Below, one piece after another: positions 16,585-25,848 of a DNA stretch of 30,363 nt. The notes beneath the pieces were generated by a model that was given only the letters and a program-made list of their open reading frames with translations, made no database searches and was not told the DNA's origin. Each line of letters starts with the position of its first letter. Position 1 is the stretch's first letter. A program made the position numbers and the translations under genes. Origin of the DNA: Candidatus Poribacteria bacterium (GTDB taxonomy: Bacteria > Poribacteria > WGA-4E > UBA9662); the NCBI GenBank assembly GCA_002729015.1, contig PBVO01000086.1, positions 34,888 to 65,250 on the forward strand. The letters are read 5' to 3'.

Positions 16585-16923
16585 GTGAGAAAAGCAAATA
16601 GGAAACAGCGGTTTCATCAACGCAAACGAACTAAGAGTGCCAACCAAAATAACAAGAATAAGAAAAAGGTAAATCAACCTCAAACGACTGTTGAAGAACA
16701 AAGTCCATCCAACGACCAAAAAATTAAGGCTGAAGGTGCAATTCTAGAAGCATTGCCAAATGCAACATTTCGGGTTGAGCTAGAGAATGGACATGAAGTG
16801 ATGGCCCATATATCAGGCAAAATGAGAAAATATTTCATCCGTATTATGCCAGGAGACAAAGTCACAGTTGAATTATCTCCTTACGATTTGACACGTGGGC
16901 GAATCACTTACCGAATTCCGTAA
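16585..16923 (+). CDS. infA: Translation initiation factor IF-1 with basic N-terminal extension
   Basis: The last two thirds are a clear IF-1: residues from about 50 on read [55 protein letters not shown], the S1/OB-fold that binds the 30S A site. Ordinary IF-1 is about 72 residues; this one has 112. The extra 47 N-terminal residues are very basic and low in complexity (Arg, Lys, Asn, Gln), ending in an acidic linker. The extension seems genuine: the only usual start codon in frame is the GTG at 16585, with GGGGAG 11 nt before it, and no ATG, GTG or TTG occurs in frame until well inside the core. No ribosomal-protein genes flank it. A J-domain gene follows after 71 bp. Confidence 0.88.
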   Translation: MRKANRKQRFHQRKRTKSANQNNKNKKKVNQPQTTVEEQSPSNDQKIKAEGAILEALPNATFRVELENGHEVMAHISGKMRKYFIRIMPGDKVTVELSPYDLTRGRITYRIP

Positions 16924-16994
16924 ATTAGAACTATGAAATAAACGTCAACCCACAATCAAATATCCAACGTAACCAAGAAGGCTAATCTAGTCCA

Positions 16995-17837
16995 ATGCGG
17001 CTATCTGCACTGACGGTTTTTGTTGACCCTCAACAACCTGAACTCGATCGACTTCAGAAAGAACTCCGTTCCATGCGTAGGCGGGTTATGAGAATGACAG
17101 TCGATCTAGAAAAATTGAATGTGGCTGTTTTGAATGTGGAACAAGAATACCAATTGCGTCTTTCTAGAGCTTACAGAGAACTGGAAGAAACGGAACTCTC
17201 CAAACAACAATTCCAGTTACGCCTGAGGTTAGTTAGCGAAGGAGTCGCAACTGATGCAATCGAAAATAGAGTTGCAGATTGCTTTGAAAGTAGATGGGAA
17301 CGACTGAATAACTTGTATTCAACTAATCCCAATGCTAAGGTCGATACTACCTCACCTGACCCCATCAATAATTCTCGACAAGAACAACTACAACAAGTTT
17401 ATCATCAATTAGCAAAAAGCTTCCACCCGGACAAAGCATCAGTTAATCTACCCGATTCCGAAATGATGGTTCGTATTAATCGAGCTTACGAAACGAATGA
17501 TCTGAAAACGTTACTAAGGATTCAAGAAGGCTCTAGCAACATAGATTCCATTGATAAATCAGAATCAGTAGTTGTTCAAAAAAAACGGATTGAGTGGGCT
17601 ATTAGGAGAACAAAAAGATTTATTGGAGATCTCACAATCGAAATAGCAAGAGTAAAATCTAGTGAGGGGTATCGACTGAAGACCGCTTTTGATGATTGCC
17701 AGAAAAATGGGAAAGATCTGTTTTCTGATCTCATTAAAGATGTACAGCGTAAGACAAATCGGGCTAATCAACATCTACAAGCGCTACGGAAAAAATTTAA
17801 TCGGATTTTGTCAACCAAACGTAGGGTAGAGGAGTAG
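16995..17837 (+). CDS. J-domain protein with flanking coiled coils
   Basis: The 280-residue product has a J-domain-like segment in its middle: LQQVYHQLAKSFHPDKA with the HPD tripeptide at 144-146, followed by MMVRINRAYETNDL, the last J-domain helix. HPD is what DnaJ-type cochaperones use to stimulate DnaK ATPase. The first 105 residues are heptad-rich and charged, likely a coiled coil, and residues 190-280 are a second basic helical region. Glycine-rich and zinc-finger regions of DnaJ are absent, so it is a specialised J-protein whose client would be set by the coiled coils. No signal peptide is seen. Its ribosome-binding site is weak. The partner or client is unknown. Confidence 0.72.
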   Translation: MRLSALTVFVDPQQPELDRLQKELRSMRRRVMRMTVDLEKLNVAVLNVEQEYQLRLSRAYRELEETELSKQQFQLRLRLVSEGVATDAIENRVADCFESRWERLNNLYSTNPNAKVDTTSPDPINNSRQEQLQQVYHQLAKSFHPDKASVNLPDSEMMVRINRAYETNDLKTLLRIQEGSSNIDSIDKSESVVVQKKRIEWAIRRTKRFIGDLTIEIARVKSSEGYRLKTAFDDCQKNGKDLFSDLIKDVQRKTNRANQHLQALRKKFNRILSTKRRVEE

Positions 17838-18013
17838 GTCACCAATGGCTCTATCTTATTAGCTTGTTTAGGCTAGGACTCGCTCTGTTCAAACAAAGAG
17901 TCAGTATTAAATATCACAATTCTTTTCCTAAAAGGTCATAATAGATAATTTTCGTTGATCTTGGCATCTTTACTTAACCTATTGACTTCAACATACAGAC
18001 AGGAATCTGCCAC

Positions 18014-21000
18014 ATGCCACGGACCAAATTGACTTACCTAATTTTATCCAATTTTTTGAGTATGACTGCTCTTGTTTTTGTTATTAGCCTATTCGCTGGT
18101 TGTGTCACAAAAGAAATTACGCGACGAGCTGATTGGGAAACTGATTTTCACGATATTCACTTTATCAATCACCGACTGGGTTGGGTAGTGGGAGACGCAG
18201 GACTTATTGTTCATACCAATGACAGCGGAAAAACTTGGCAGAGACAAGAAACCCTGATTGATGGGGACTTCAATTCAGTATTTTTTGCAAGTGCAAATGA
18301 AGGATGGGCTGTTGGCTTCGAAGGATTAATTGCTCATACTGATGACGGTGGAAAGCATTGGCAGTTACAAAAAAGCGGCAGTTCTGCGAACTTCAACGAT
18401 GTATATTTTGCGAACTCCAAAGTGGGTTGGATTGTTGGTGAAGGTGCTGATGTTCTCTATACTCAGAATGGCGGGAAAGACTGGAAACGCTACCCATATG
18501 TAAGCGAATTCCCCCTAAATGGGGTTTGGTTTGCCGATAAATTTCGAGGTTGGTGTGTTGGTGAATATGATCGAATATTCTTCACAGAAGATGGTGGGCG
18601 TAGTTGGCAAGAACAAAGTAACCGTCGTTCAGGCGAGCGAGATCGTTTGATAAATGATAACAAAAGTGTCTTTTTCTTGAATGAAAACGAAGGCTGGCTA
18701 GTTGGTAGCGACGGCTCAGTATTCCATACTAACAATGGTGGAGCTGACTGGCAAAAACAGGATAGTCGTATACCATTGATTAATGGTCATGTACGAGACA
18801 CTATTAACAGTATTGACTTCGTTAATTCAGAAAATGGAATTGCTGTAGCTGATGTTGGCTTTATTATTTACACATCTGACGGTGGTGAAAATTGGCAGCT
18901 ATGTGACAATATTACCGAAAATAATTTAACTTCCATTCAGTTTATTACAGACCAGGTTGCCTATGCAGTCGGTTGGTATGGAACTATTATGAAAACAATT
19001 AATGGAGGAGAAAAATGGGAGATGTTAAGTGGTACGACAGCCAATGATCTAGAGCAAGTTACCTTTGCAACTGGTGATGTTGGAATCGCTGTCGGTAAGC
19101 GCGGTACAATCACCATGACTCAGGATGGAGGGGAGACATGGACAGAAGTTGATTCGGAAATCTGGGATGACATCAATGGTATCTACTTTGCCACTGATAA
19201 AGAAGGATGGGCTGTTGGTTCTCGTGGAATGATTACTCATACCACGGATGGTGGGTTGAACTGGGAACACCAGAAAAGTGGCTGGTGGTATGCTTTGACC
19301 GATGTTTATTTTGTCAATACTAAAAAGGGGTGGGTCGTCGGGGATATGGGTACGATCCTACATACCGCAGATGGTGGTAAAAATTGGGTACAGCAAACCC
19401 CTGGTGAATTCCAACAACTCAAGGGTGTCTTTTTTCTAAATGAAAAGTTAGGTTGGGCAATTGGTTGGCCAGGAATCTGTTTACATACTAAAAATGGTGG
19501 GTTGACTTGGAACCAACAAACAACCGGAACATATAATGAGTTATATGGTGTTTTTTTTCTGAGTGAAAAATTAGGTTGGATAGTTGGACAATTCGGCGAA
19601 ATTTTGCATACTAAAGATGGTGGAGAAAACTGGAAATTCCAACGCAGTGGTACAGAGAATAATCTAAACAAAATTTTCTTTGGAGATGCTAATCATGGTC
19701 TGGCTGTAGGTGATGATGGTGTAGTTCTTACGACTACCTCTGGGGGAAAGAAATGGGACATTCAAGAAAGTGAAACGAAAAATGATTTGTATGGGTTTGC
19801 CCTATCTCCCAAAGGTATGATCGCGGTTGGTAAAGGTGGATTAGCTATGAAATTTGCACTGACCGAAGATCAAGAATTGCCGATTGAACTTCCACCAGTC
19901 GCTAGCACAGAAAAGACCGATGAGATAAAAGTCGAAATAGAAGTTGAAGAAGTCTTTTACCATTGGGAAGTAGTCCGTAAAACAGAGTGGCAGGTTGATT
20001 TGAATGATGTTTACTTCACTGATCAAAAATTTGGTTGGGCTGTTGGTACTGAAGGAAGGATTGTTCATACTACTGACGGGGGAAATACATGGCAACCGCA
20101 ACATAGTGGTGTTGATGATGATCTGCAGCGAGTATCTTTTATTGATAAAGAAACTGGTTGGATATTCGCTCGGGGATTAATGTTGAGAACTGTAGATGGA
20201 GGCCAGACATGGCAAGTTTTGAGAGGGGTACTTCAAAACTTTAGAGGTGGTATTTCTACTCTTCAATTTCTGAATCATCGAGAAGGTTGGTTAGGTGTGA
20301 CACAAGGGCAGACACTATATACAACCGATGGTGGCTTAACATGGAAAGTACAAAGAAGCGGAACAACCACTCAAGCTATCAGTGATCTACACTTTATCGA
20401 TAGCAAAAAGGGTTGGGCTGTTGCTCCACAAAGGCGGGATGGAGGGTTTCTGCTACATACCACAGATAGTGGAAATTATTGGAAAATTCAAGAAAAAACG
20501 AATCAGGCTGCTATAGCTGTCCATTTTAGCAATGATGGACAAAACGGTTGGTTACTCTTATCAGATGCATCGTCTCTCTTGACAAAAAATGGTGGAAAAA
20601 CTTGGAAAAGACAACAAACTGATTTTGAAGGTCGTATTAATCGTGTGTCATTTTTGAGCCAGAAACAAGCTTGGGCATTTACCGATAGCCAGTCAATTGT
20701 TATGACAAAAGATCGCGGTATATCTTGGCGGGAGTTGTTTCTTGACGGCCGTCCACCACGCGAAATTCAGGAGGGCTCAACTGAAAAAATAGATCAGGAC
20801 AAGACAAAATTACCGACAGAGAAAGATGCTGTAGACGAATTCCAGACGCTATTAGAAAAACGTGGTATGGAAAATAGCCGATTCAACCGAGTCGCCAGTA
20901 ATCAGACAGAATCATCAGACAGAAGCCCGAAGAACAAAAAGAAGGAGTCTGATGTTGAAAAAGATGAAGAGTTGTTAGTGGATACAGATGAAGGGCTTAC

Positions 21001-22048
21001 TGTACCAAATAGAACAAGTAATCAAAATTATGTGAAAGGCGTTTTTTTCTTAAACGAAAGCCAAGCTTGGTCCGTGGGACAATCAGGAAATATTCATAAA
21101 ACCCAAGACGGTGGTGCAACTTGGCAAAGAAAAAACGGAGGAGAACGGTATGAAAATCTGGAAGATGTCTTATTTTTAAGTCAGAATAATGGTTGGGTAT
21201 CTGGTGAGCAGGGGGTTTTACTGGAAACAAAAGATGGAGGACAAACTTGGCATACGCTCAACAGTGGTACTCGACAAGAGTTGGTGGGTGTTCACTTTGT
21301 AGGCTTGGACCCCAAGTGGGGTTGGGTGATGCGAAAGGACGGAACAGTACATTACACTACTGATGGTGATAAATGGTCACCGGGCAAGACACCTATGCGT
21401 CCACCTTTATTTGAAGAAGAACCTCCAACTAATTTCCGAATGAACGATGCTTCATTCGGTAAGTTCTCTGAGGGATGGGCCGCCGGTAGTGATGGACAAA
21501 TCATCCATAATCAAGACGGCGGTCCAATCTGGACACCACAGCGGACTTCTACTGGTAAAGATTTAGTAGACATTGAAATGAAATTTGCCCCGTTGGGTTG
21601 GGCTGTGGGACACTCTGGAATTGTTCAGCGGACAGTTAATGGAGGGCAATACTGGAAGCATCATGAAACTGACACTGGATATGATTTGTTTTCGGTTGAC
21701 TTTATCAAGAAACGAGTTGGCTGGGCTGTAGGCCAATATGGCATCGTTTTGCGTACTAATAATGGAGGTTTTAAATGGGAAGCACTTTCCAGTGGAACCA
21801 CCACTAATCTCAATAGCATAATTTCTCTTTCTGAACAAGAATTATATGCTGTTGGGGATAGAGGATTAATCCTATATTCTTCTGATGCAGGTGATACTTG
21901 GCAACAACAACATACTGATATAGATAATGACTTGTATACCATAGTATGCTCAGAAAACAAAAATACGTTATGGATCGTAGGTCAGTGGGGGATCATTCTC
22001 AAACGCTCTCTTACACCACAATTATCTTACCGAAAAGATTATAAATGA
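18014..22048 (+). CDS. Giant Ycf48/BNR-repeat beta-propeller lipoprotein
   Basis: The 1344-residue protein begins with a hydrophobic signal ending in LFAGC (Cys30, a lipoprotein site) and continues as about 28 repeats of some 42 residues. Each repeat follows the plan LxxVxFxxxxxGWxVG, then GxIxHTxDGG, then TWxxQ, as in Ycf48/photosynthesis-assembly and BNR/sialidase propellers. I count 14 repeats up to residue 620, an acidic linker (about 625-660), six repeats, a charged low-complexity linker (about 915-1007) and eight repeats. 28 repeats would build four seven-bladed propellers. Several repeats (6, 14, 16, 19, 20) have lost the GW-VG or DGG parts. AGGA lies 9 nt before the ATG. In non-photosynthetic bacteria such proteins are exported with unknown partners; a scaffold or binding role is inferred. 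It stands alone, with no catalytic residues recognised. Confidence 0.85.
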   Translation: MPRTKLTYLILSNFLSMTALVFVISLFAGCVTKEITRRADWETDFHDIHFINHRLGWVVGDAGLIVHTNDSGKTWQRQETLIDGDFNSVFFASANEGWAVGFEGLIAHTDDGGKHWQLQKSGSSANFNDVYFANSKVGWIVGEGADVLYTQNGGKDWKRYPYVSEFPLNGVWFADKFRGWCVGEYDRIFFTEDGGRSWQEQSNRRSGERDRLINDNKSVFFLNENEGWLVGSDGSVFHTNNGGADWQKQDSRIPLINGHVRDTINSIDFVNSENGIAVADVGFIIYTSDGGENWQLCDNITENNLTSIQFITDQVAYAVGWYGTIMKTINGGEKWEMLSGTTANDLEQVTFATGDVGIAVGKRGTITMTQDGGETWTEVDSEIWDDINGIYFATDKEGWAVGSRGMITHTTDGGLNWEHQKSGWWYALTDVYFVNTKKGWVVGDMGTILHTADGGKNWVQQTPGEFQQLKGVFFLNEKLGWAIGWPGICLHTKNGGLTWNQQTTGTYNELYGVFFLSEKLGWIVGQFGEILHTKDGGENWKFQRSGTENNLNKIFFGDANHGLAVGDDGVVLTTTSGGKKWDIQESETKNDLYGFALSPKGMIAVGKGGLAMKFALTEDQELPIELPPVASTEKTDEIKVEIEVEEVFYHWEVVRKTEWQVDLNDVYFTDQKFGWAVGTEGRIVHTTDGGNTWQPQHSGVDDDLQRVSFIDKETGWIFARGLMLRTVDGGQTWQVLRGVLQNFRGGISTLQFLNHREGWLGVTQGQTLYTTDGGLTWKVQRSGTTTQAISDLHFIDSKKGWAVAPQRRDGGFLLHTTDSGNYWKIQEKTNQAAIAVHFSNDGQNGWLLLSDASSLLTKNGGKTWKRQQTDFEGRINRVSFLSQKQAWAFTDSQSIVMTKDRGISWRELFLDGRPPREIQEGSTEKIDQDKTKLPTEKDAVDEFQTLLEKRGMENSRFNRVASNQTESSDRSPKNKKKESDVEKDEELLVDTDEGLTVPNRTSNQNYVKGVFFLNESQAWSVGQSGNIHKTQDGGATWQRKNGGERYENLEDVLFLSQNNGWVSGEQGVLLETKDGGQTWHTLNSGTRQELVGVHFVGLDPKWGWVMRKDGTVHYTTDGDKWSPGKTPMRPPLFEEEPPTNFRMNDASFGKFSEGWAAGSDGQIIHNQDGGPIWTPQRTSTGKDLVDIEMKFAPLGWAVGHSGIVQRTVNGGQYWKHHETDTGYDLFSVDFIKKRVGWAVGQYGIVLRTNNGGFKWEALSSGTTTNLNSIISLSEQELYAVGDRGLILYSSDAGDTWQQQHTDIDNDLYTIVCSENKNTLWIVGQWGIILKRSLTPQLSYRKDYK

Positions 22049-22327
22049 ACTCACACCTACTGCCATTTTGTACGTATGTATGGAACAAATTGCCCACAAC
22101 ATTACTATGATGTCTTTGGTATGAATAAGAAATACTACAGTATGAAAAATTAATTAAAAGCCTGATGATACGTCGTTATTCTAGCAAAAGACCCTTGGTC
22201 GTATGTTTTTCAATACCTTCAGCTTGACTCAAAATCTTTGGTCTCTACTTAATAATTTTCTCAAGCAAGGATCTAGTCGCAGACTTTTTGTAGGGTTCAG
22301 CAAACAAAAAGTATTTTTTAGGAAATT

Positions 22328-23227
22328 ATGCATATGAAATTAGTAATGATCAGGTCAAGAATAAGTTTTTGGCGGTTATCATTCTTGTTCGGATTGATGA
22401 TTGGTATTAGGGCCATCGCAGTTGAACAACAAAATTGGTACGTTGCAAAGGCTACTGAAATACCAATTATTGACGGAAAAATTACTGATGAAGTCTGGAG
22501 CTATGCGCCTACTTTAATATTATCTATCCAAAAGTCGATGGGGAAGGATAAAGGAAAAGAAACTACAAAGCTTCGACTTCAAGCTGTTTATACGGATATG
22601 GAACTAGCCATTCTGGCTATCTGGGCCGATGAGACTGAGGATCGAACCTATAAAACTTGGATTTGGGATTCAGCCAAATCTAGATACAAAAAAGGGCGTG
22701 ATTTGGAAGATATCTTCTCTGTTGGTTTTCCAATAAGAGGTCCTTTTACTGGTGACATGTTGTCCCCAATAGAAGTGGAATGGGATGTTTGGCATTGGAA
22801 CGCAGCACGTACAGATCCTTCTGGTTACGCATTTGATCGTCGCCATGTTCACACGTTTGCGCAACCCAAAGGGAAAGCTAAACAAATTTCGATACCTGGC
22901 GGGAAAAAAATCTGGTTCGCAAATCCTGCTGACCAAGGATATCCATTATTTTCTTCTCGGCCCAAACCTAGGACCTTTGAGGGTCAAAGTGTTCCGTCAT
23001 TTGTAGTTAATTTACCGACACATAGCCAGGCAGATGTACAGGCGAAAGGGATTTGGGAAAGTGGCCGATGGCAACTGGAGTTGAGGCGTAAATTGGATAC
23101 TGGCCACTCAGATGATCTTGCCTTTACTCCCAGTCAAATTTATCCTGTAGCCATTGCGATCTTTGATCATTCTGAGGGAGGAAGACATGGTTCATCATCA
23201 GTAGTGAAGATGAACTTCAGGCAATAA
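22328..23227 (+). CDS. Secreted EB_dh/CBM9-like (ethylbenzene-dehydrogenase-related heme or sugar-binding) protein
   Basis: The 299-residue product carries a signal peptide with probable cleavage after AIA near residue 32. The mature part has IDGKITDEVWSYA, the opening strand of the CBM9-like/DOMON-type sandwich, then LRLQAVYTDMELAILAIWADETEDR and KTWIWD, blocks seen in the ethylbenzene dehydrogenase gamma-subunit heme-binding domain. A later WELELRR-like strand (WQLELRRKLDTG) also fits. Such domains bind b-type heme in molybdoenzyme complexes, or sugars. No molybdoenzyme or cytochrome gene is nearby. AGGA at 22320-22323 is 4 nt before the ATG at 22328 and 10 nt before a second in-frame ATG at 22334, so either may be used. 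The ligand is unknown. Confidence 0.65.
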   Translation: MHMKLVMIRSRISFWRLSFLFGLMIGIRAIAVEQQNWYVAKATEIPIIDGKITDEVWSYAPTLILSIQKSMGKDKGKETTKLRLQAVYTDMELAILAIWADETEDRTYKTWIWDSAKSRYKKGRDLEDIFSVGFPIRGPFTGDMLSPIEVEWDVWHWNAARTDPSGYAFDRRHVHTFAQPKGKAKQISIPGGKKIWFANPADQGYPLFSSRPKPRTFEGQSVPSFVVNLPTHSQADVQAKGIWESGRWQLELRRKLDTGHSDDLAFTPSQIYPVAIAIFDHSEGGRHGSSSVVKMNFRQ

Positions 23228-23279
23228 AGGAATCCTAGATTACTTTTCCCAAAAATTAGAAAGAACAGATTAATAAGGA

Positions 23280-24215
23280 TTAAAAATTCTGTTCTAGGAA
23301 ATCGTTAATCACTTCGTTTGGTAGGGGGATACTGACCGCATTTACATTGGCTTCTAATTGCTGACGGTTAAGACTACCAATTGGATTTCCGTGTACTCGT
23401 GGGTCGAGCATACAGAATTGTAGAGCAACAGCTAAAAGACTAATTTCATGTTCCAAACACCACTTACGCATCTTTGTCGCGCGTTGCACTTCCTTATTTT
23501 TAGGATCTCTGTCGGTTAAATCCATTCCCGTTAGTAAACCACGCTTAATCGACCAACCGTTTAAAACTCCAATATCGTTCTTTTCTGCTAATGGTATGAT
23601 TTTATCAGCTGCAGTTTGACCGAAAAGATTAAAATCATTGAAGGTCAATAAGACATCAAGTTCACCAGTTTCGATAGTTTTTAAGTGAAATTGGTGAGGA
23701 TTCATAGCATAGCCAATATTATGACTTAAACCACGGTCCTTCAATTTCAATAACCCGGAAAGAGTCCCATTTTTTTTAATTGTAGGGTCAACCTCGCGAG
23801 GGTCATGAACCAAAAGTGCGTCAAAATAGTTGGTTCCTAGTAATTCTAGTTGCCTCTCAGCATTGTCAATAGCGTAGTCAGCTGAATAGTCAACATCATT
23901 ATGTTGAATATAATCAAGATGATCCCACTCATATCTACGCTCGCAACAAACTCTAGCAGAAATAATTATATCTTCCCGACGAATAACACCCTCCTTCAAG
24001 GCGAGTCCTAATTTTCGTTGAGAATCTCCATAACAAAGGGCCGTATCAAAGTGGTTAACCCCGATGTCTACAGCGAAACGAATTAGTTCACAAGCTTCGT
24101 CATCGGATACAAGTCCAAAGTGGTTGCCAAAACCCTGTGTGCCGAACGGTATTACCGGAATTGAAATTTCACTTTTTCCCCATCGACGACGAGGAAGTTC
24201 AAAAGACTTAGACAT
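23280..24215 (-). CDS. Aldo/keto reductase family protein with Lys-to-Arg change in the catalytic tetrad
   Basis: The 311-residue protein is an aldo/keto reductase TIM barrel. Residues Asp57 (NHFDTA), Tyr62 (CYGDS) and His137 (LVHDPR) of the catalytic tetrad are present. The fourth, the Lys that normally follows a strand as STKV or ATKV, reads ISARV with Arg88. The codon is AGA, one base from AAA. The N-terminal WGKSEISIPVIPFGTQGFG and the GLVSDDEA insertion match the D-threo-aldose/galactose dehydrogenase type. These enzymes use NAD(P)H on sugars or aldehydes. AAAGGA lies just before the ATG. The gene is on the same strand as, and 228 bp downstream of, a Gfo/Idh gene; both probably handle sugar derivatives. 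The Arg may alter or abolish reductase activity. Confidence 0.85.
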   Translation of the reverse strand: MSKSFELPRRRWGKSEISIPVIPFGTQGFGNHFGLVSDDEACELIRFAVDIGVNHFDTALCYGDSQRKLGLALKEGVIRREDIIISARVCCERRYEWDHLDYIQHNDVDYSADYAIDNAERQLELLGTNYFDALLVHDPREVDPTIKKNGTLSGLLKLKDRGLSHNIGYAMNPHQFHLKTIETGELDVLLTFNDFNLFGQTAADKIIPLAEKNDIGVLNGWSIKRGLLTGMDLTDRDPKNKEVQRATKMRKWCLEHEISLLAVALQFCMLDPRVHGNPIGSLNRQQLEANVNAVSIPLPNEVINDFLEQNF

Positions 24216-24239
24216 GTTTATTCCTTTGGTTGTTGATAG

Positions 24240-24249
24240 TTGATATCAA
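24240..24249. promoter_or_regulatory. 10-bp palindrome TTGATATCAA upstream of the aldo/keto reductase
   Basis: TTGATATCAA is a perfect palindrome 25 bp before the reductase ATG. Additional TTGAT words flank it on both sides (24234 and 24255 regions). It could be an operator, though a 10-bp AT-rich palindrome can occur by chance. Confidence 0.25.
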
Positions 24250-24397
24250 GAGCCTTGATGTAGATAGAATGTATACGGATTCTCCTAGGGTTTGTTGACC
24301 AAGTCCACTTCAAGGATTGAACCGTCTATCAAATAGAATATTAATTATACTATTGCTAGCCAGTTTCTAATCCAATAATCGATGTATTGGTATTCCA

Positions 24398-24434
24398 ACA
24401 TTATTATTACTACTAGGACATTATTACTACTAGG
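24398..24434. repeat. Short tandem direct repeat
   Basis: Two head-to-tail copies of ACATTATTACTACTAGG lie just past the Gfo/Idh stop codon. The first copy (24398-24417) has an additional ATT, the second (24418-24434) is 17 bp. It looks like a recent slippage duplication in a spacer. Confidence 0.6.
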
Positions 24435-24443
24435 AATGGTCCT

Positions 24444-25583
24444 TCAGCCTTGATTATCAATTTCCCAGTCAGGTAGCCCTAAAGGCAATGGCTGAGGTTG
24501 TGAACATGTACTACTCAACTCTACATGTTGGCCTTCGGCTGATGATCGGTGTAGAGCATGAATGACTTCGATGACATGATACCCCATTTCACCGCTAGCC
24601 CTTATAGGACGTTGATGTCGAATTGATGTAGCCATGTCAGCAACGCCAACCCCACGTGAATTCTGATTGTAGCCATAATTGCATTCGACCTCAACAAATT
24701 CATTCTTTGAAGATGGACGAAAATATATGGGACCGCCAAAATTGTTAGGATCAATACACCTTAGAGAACCTTCTGTTCCATAAATCTCAATATGTGGTAG
24801 ATTTGTAGAGTGAACATCGGAGCTAACGAGAATTGTTCCAACTACACCAGAATGAAAATCCATTATTCCAGCAAAGTGGGTTGGGGTTTTGACTACGTCT
24901 TTGAATTCTCTCCTTTCCCCCCATACGTTTCTGGTTGAAGCTGTAACACGATGGATTGGTCCCAAGAGATGAATTAAAGCATTCAAATAGTAGGGGCCAC
25001 GGTCAAAACTCCATGTCACACCGAAGTCGTAAAAGTTAGTGCTATAGAAGTTGACATACTCTGTTGATTTTGGTTTTGCATTGTCTATCTTTGGCTGACG
25101 AAAAGCCATTAAACAAGCAGAAGCAGCCACTGGCTGGCCAATATTTCCTTCATCAATAAATTGGCGAGCTGTTTGCCATGCTCCACCGAAGAAGGTATCG
25201 GGTCCACAACCGATGTATAATCCTTTCTTATTAGCGAGTGATAACATACTTTGTCCTTCTTCTAGATGGACAGCCATTGGTTTCTCGTTATACACATGCT
25301 TTTCGGCATCTAATACGGATAATGCTACTGGGCCATGGGCATTATGCGGTGTCAGATTAATTATCATTTCAACCGCAGGATCATCTAATATTTCGTCAAC
25401 TGAATATGCTTTGCTAATTCCAAATTCATTGGACCGATCCTGAGCTGCGTCAGGACGCTGGTCAGCTACAGCGATAATATCAAAGGGTGAAAATTTTAGG
25501 CTATTTTTAAGATAAGCAGCACTAACCATACCACAACCAATAATACCAACAGAAGTTATACCCGAAGATGTATTTTTTGACAT
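24444..25583 (-). CDS. Gfo/Idh/MocA family oxidoreductase
   Basis: The 379-residue product has an N-terminal NAD(P)-binding motif VGIIGCGMVSAAYL and the family motif NEKPMA near residue 100. Between them INLTPHNAHG gives the usual TP-x-H element. The C-terminal domain includes DFGVTWSFDRGPYYLNALIHLLGP, in which Asp and His positions are typical of glucose-fructose-oxidoreductase-like substrate domains. No signal peptide is seen. It is only distantly related to the oxidoreductase at 10385. AAGG stands 6 nt before the ATG. The aldo/keto reductase is downstream on the same strand after 228 bp that contain a possible separate promoter, so cotranscription is uncertain. The substrate is probably a sugar or cyclitol but cannot be read. 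Confidence 0.86.
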   Translation of the reverse strand: MSKNTSSGITSVGIIGCGMVSAAYLKNSLKFSPFDIIAVADQRPDAAQDRSNEFGISKAYSVDEILDDPAVEMIINLTPHNAHGPVALSVLDAEKHVYNEKPMAVHLEEGQSMLSLANKKGLYIGCGPDTFFGGAWQTARQFIDEGNIGQPVAASACLMAFRQPKIDNAKPKSTEYVNFYSTNFYDFGVTWSFDRGPYYLNALIHLLGPIHRVTASTRNVWGERREFKDVVKTPTHFAGIMDFHSGVVGTILVSSDVHSTNLPHIEIYGTEGSLRCIDPNNFGGPIYFRPSSKNEFVEVECNYGYNQNSRGVGVADMATSIRHQRPIRASGEMGYHVIEVIHALHRSSAEGQHVELSSTCSQPQPLPLGLPDWEIDNQG

Positions 25584-25848
25584 TTTTACCTTCTCCCAAC
25601 CATGAAACTTAGTGTGAATAAATGCTATTGCAGGTCATCACCAATGAGTGTGTTTATTTTTTTGACTAGGCACATTATTAAATAGAAATGGGTTTTAACT
25701 GTGTAAGTCAAACGAGTGTCCGTCAGGTAATGGATCATCCTACCTCAAAAGAGGTGAATATGAGTCTTCCAGCATAATTTACTTGGTATCTAATAGATGT
25801 TAATGTATGTAAACGAATAGCACGGGACTTTTTCAGAGGAACATAAAT

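Noticed and set aside
17876..17902. GACTC/GAGTC inverted repeat after the J-domain gene as terminator
   Set aside because: Only 5 bp of stem around a 16-nt loop and no T-tract.
24290..24330. tRNA-like GGTTCAATCC on the minus strand
   Set aside because: The segment resembles a T-loop, but no acceptor, D or anticodon stem can be built around it.
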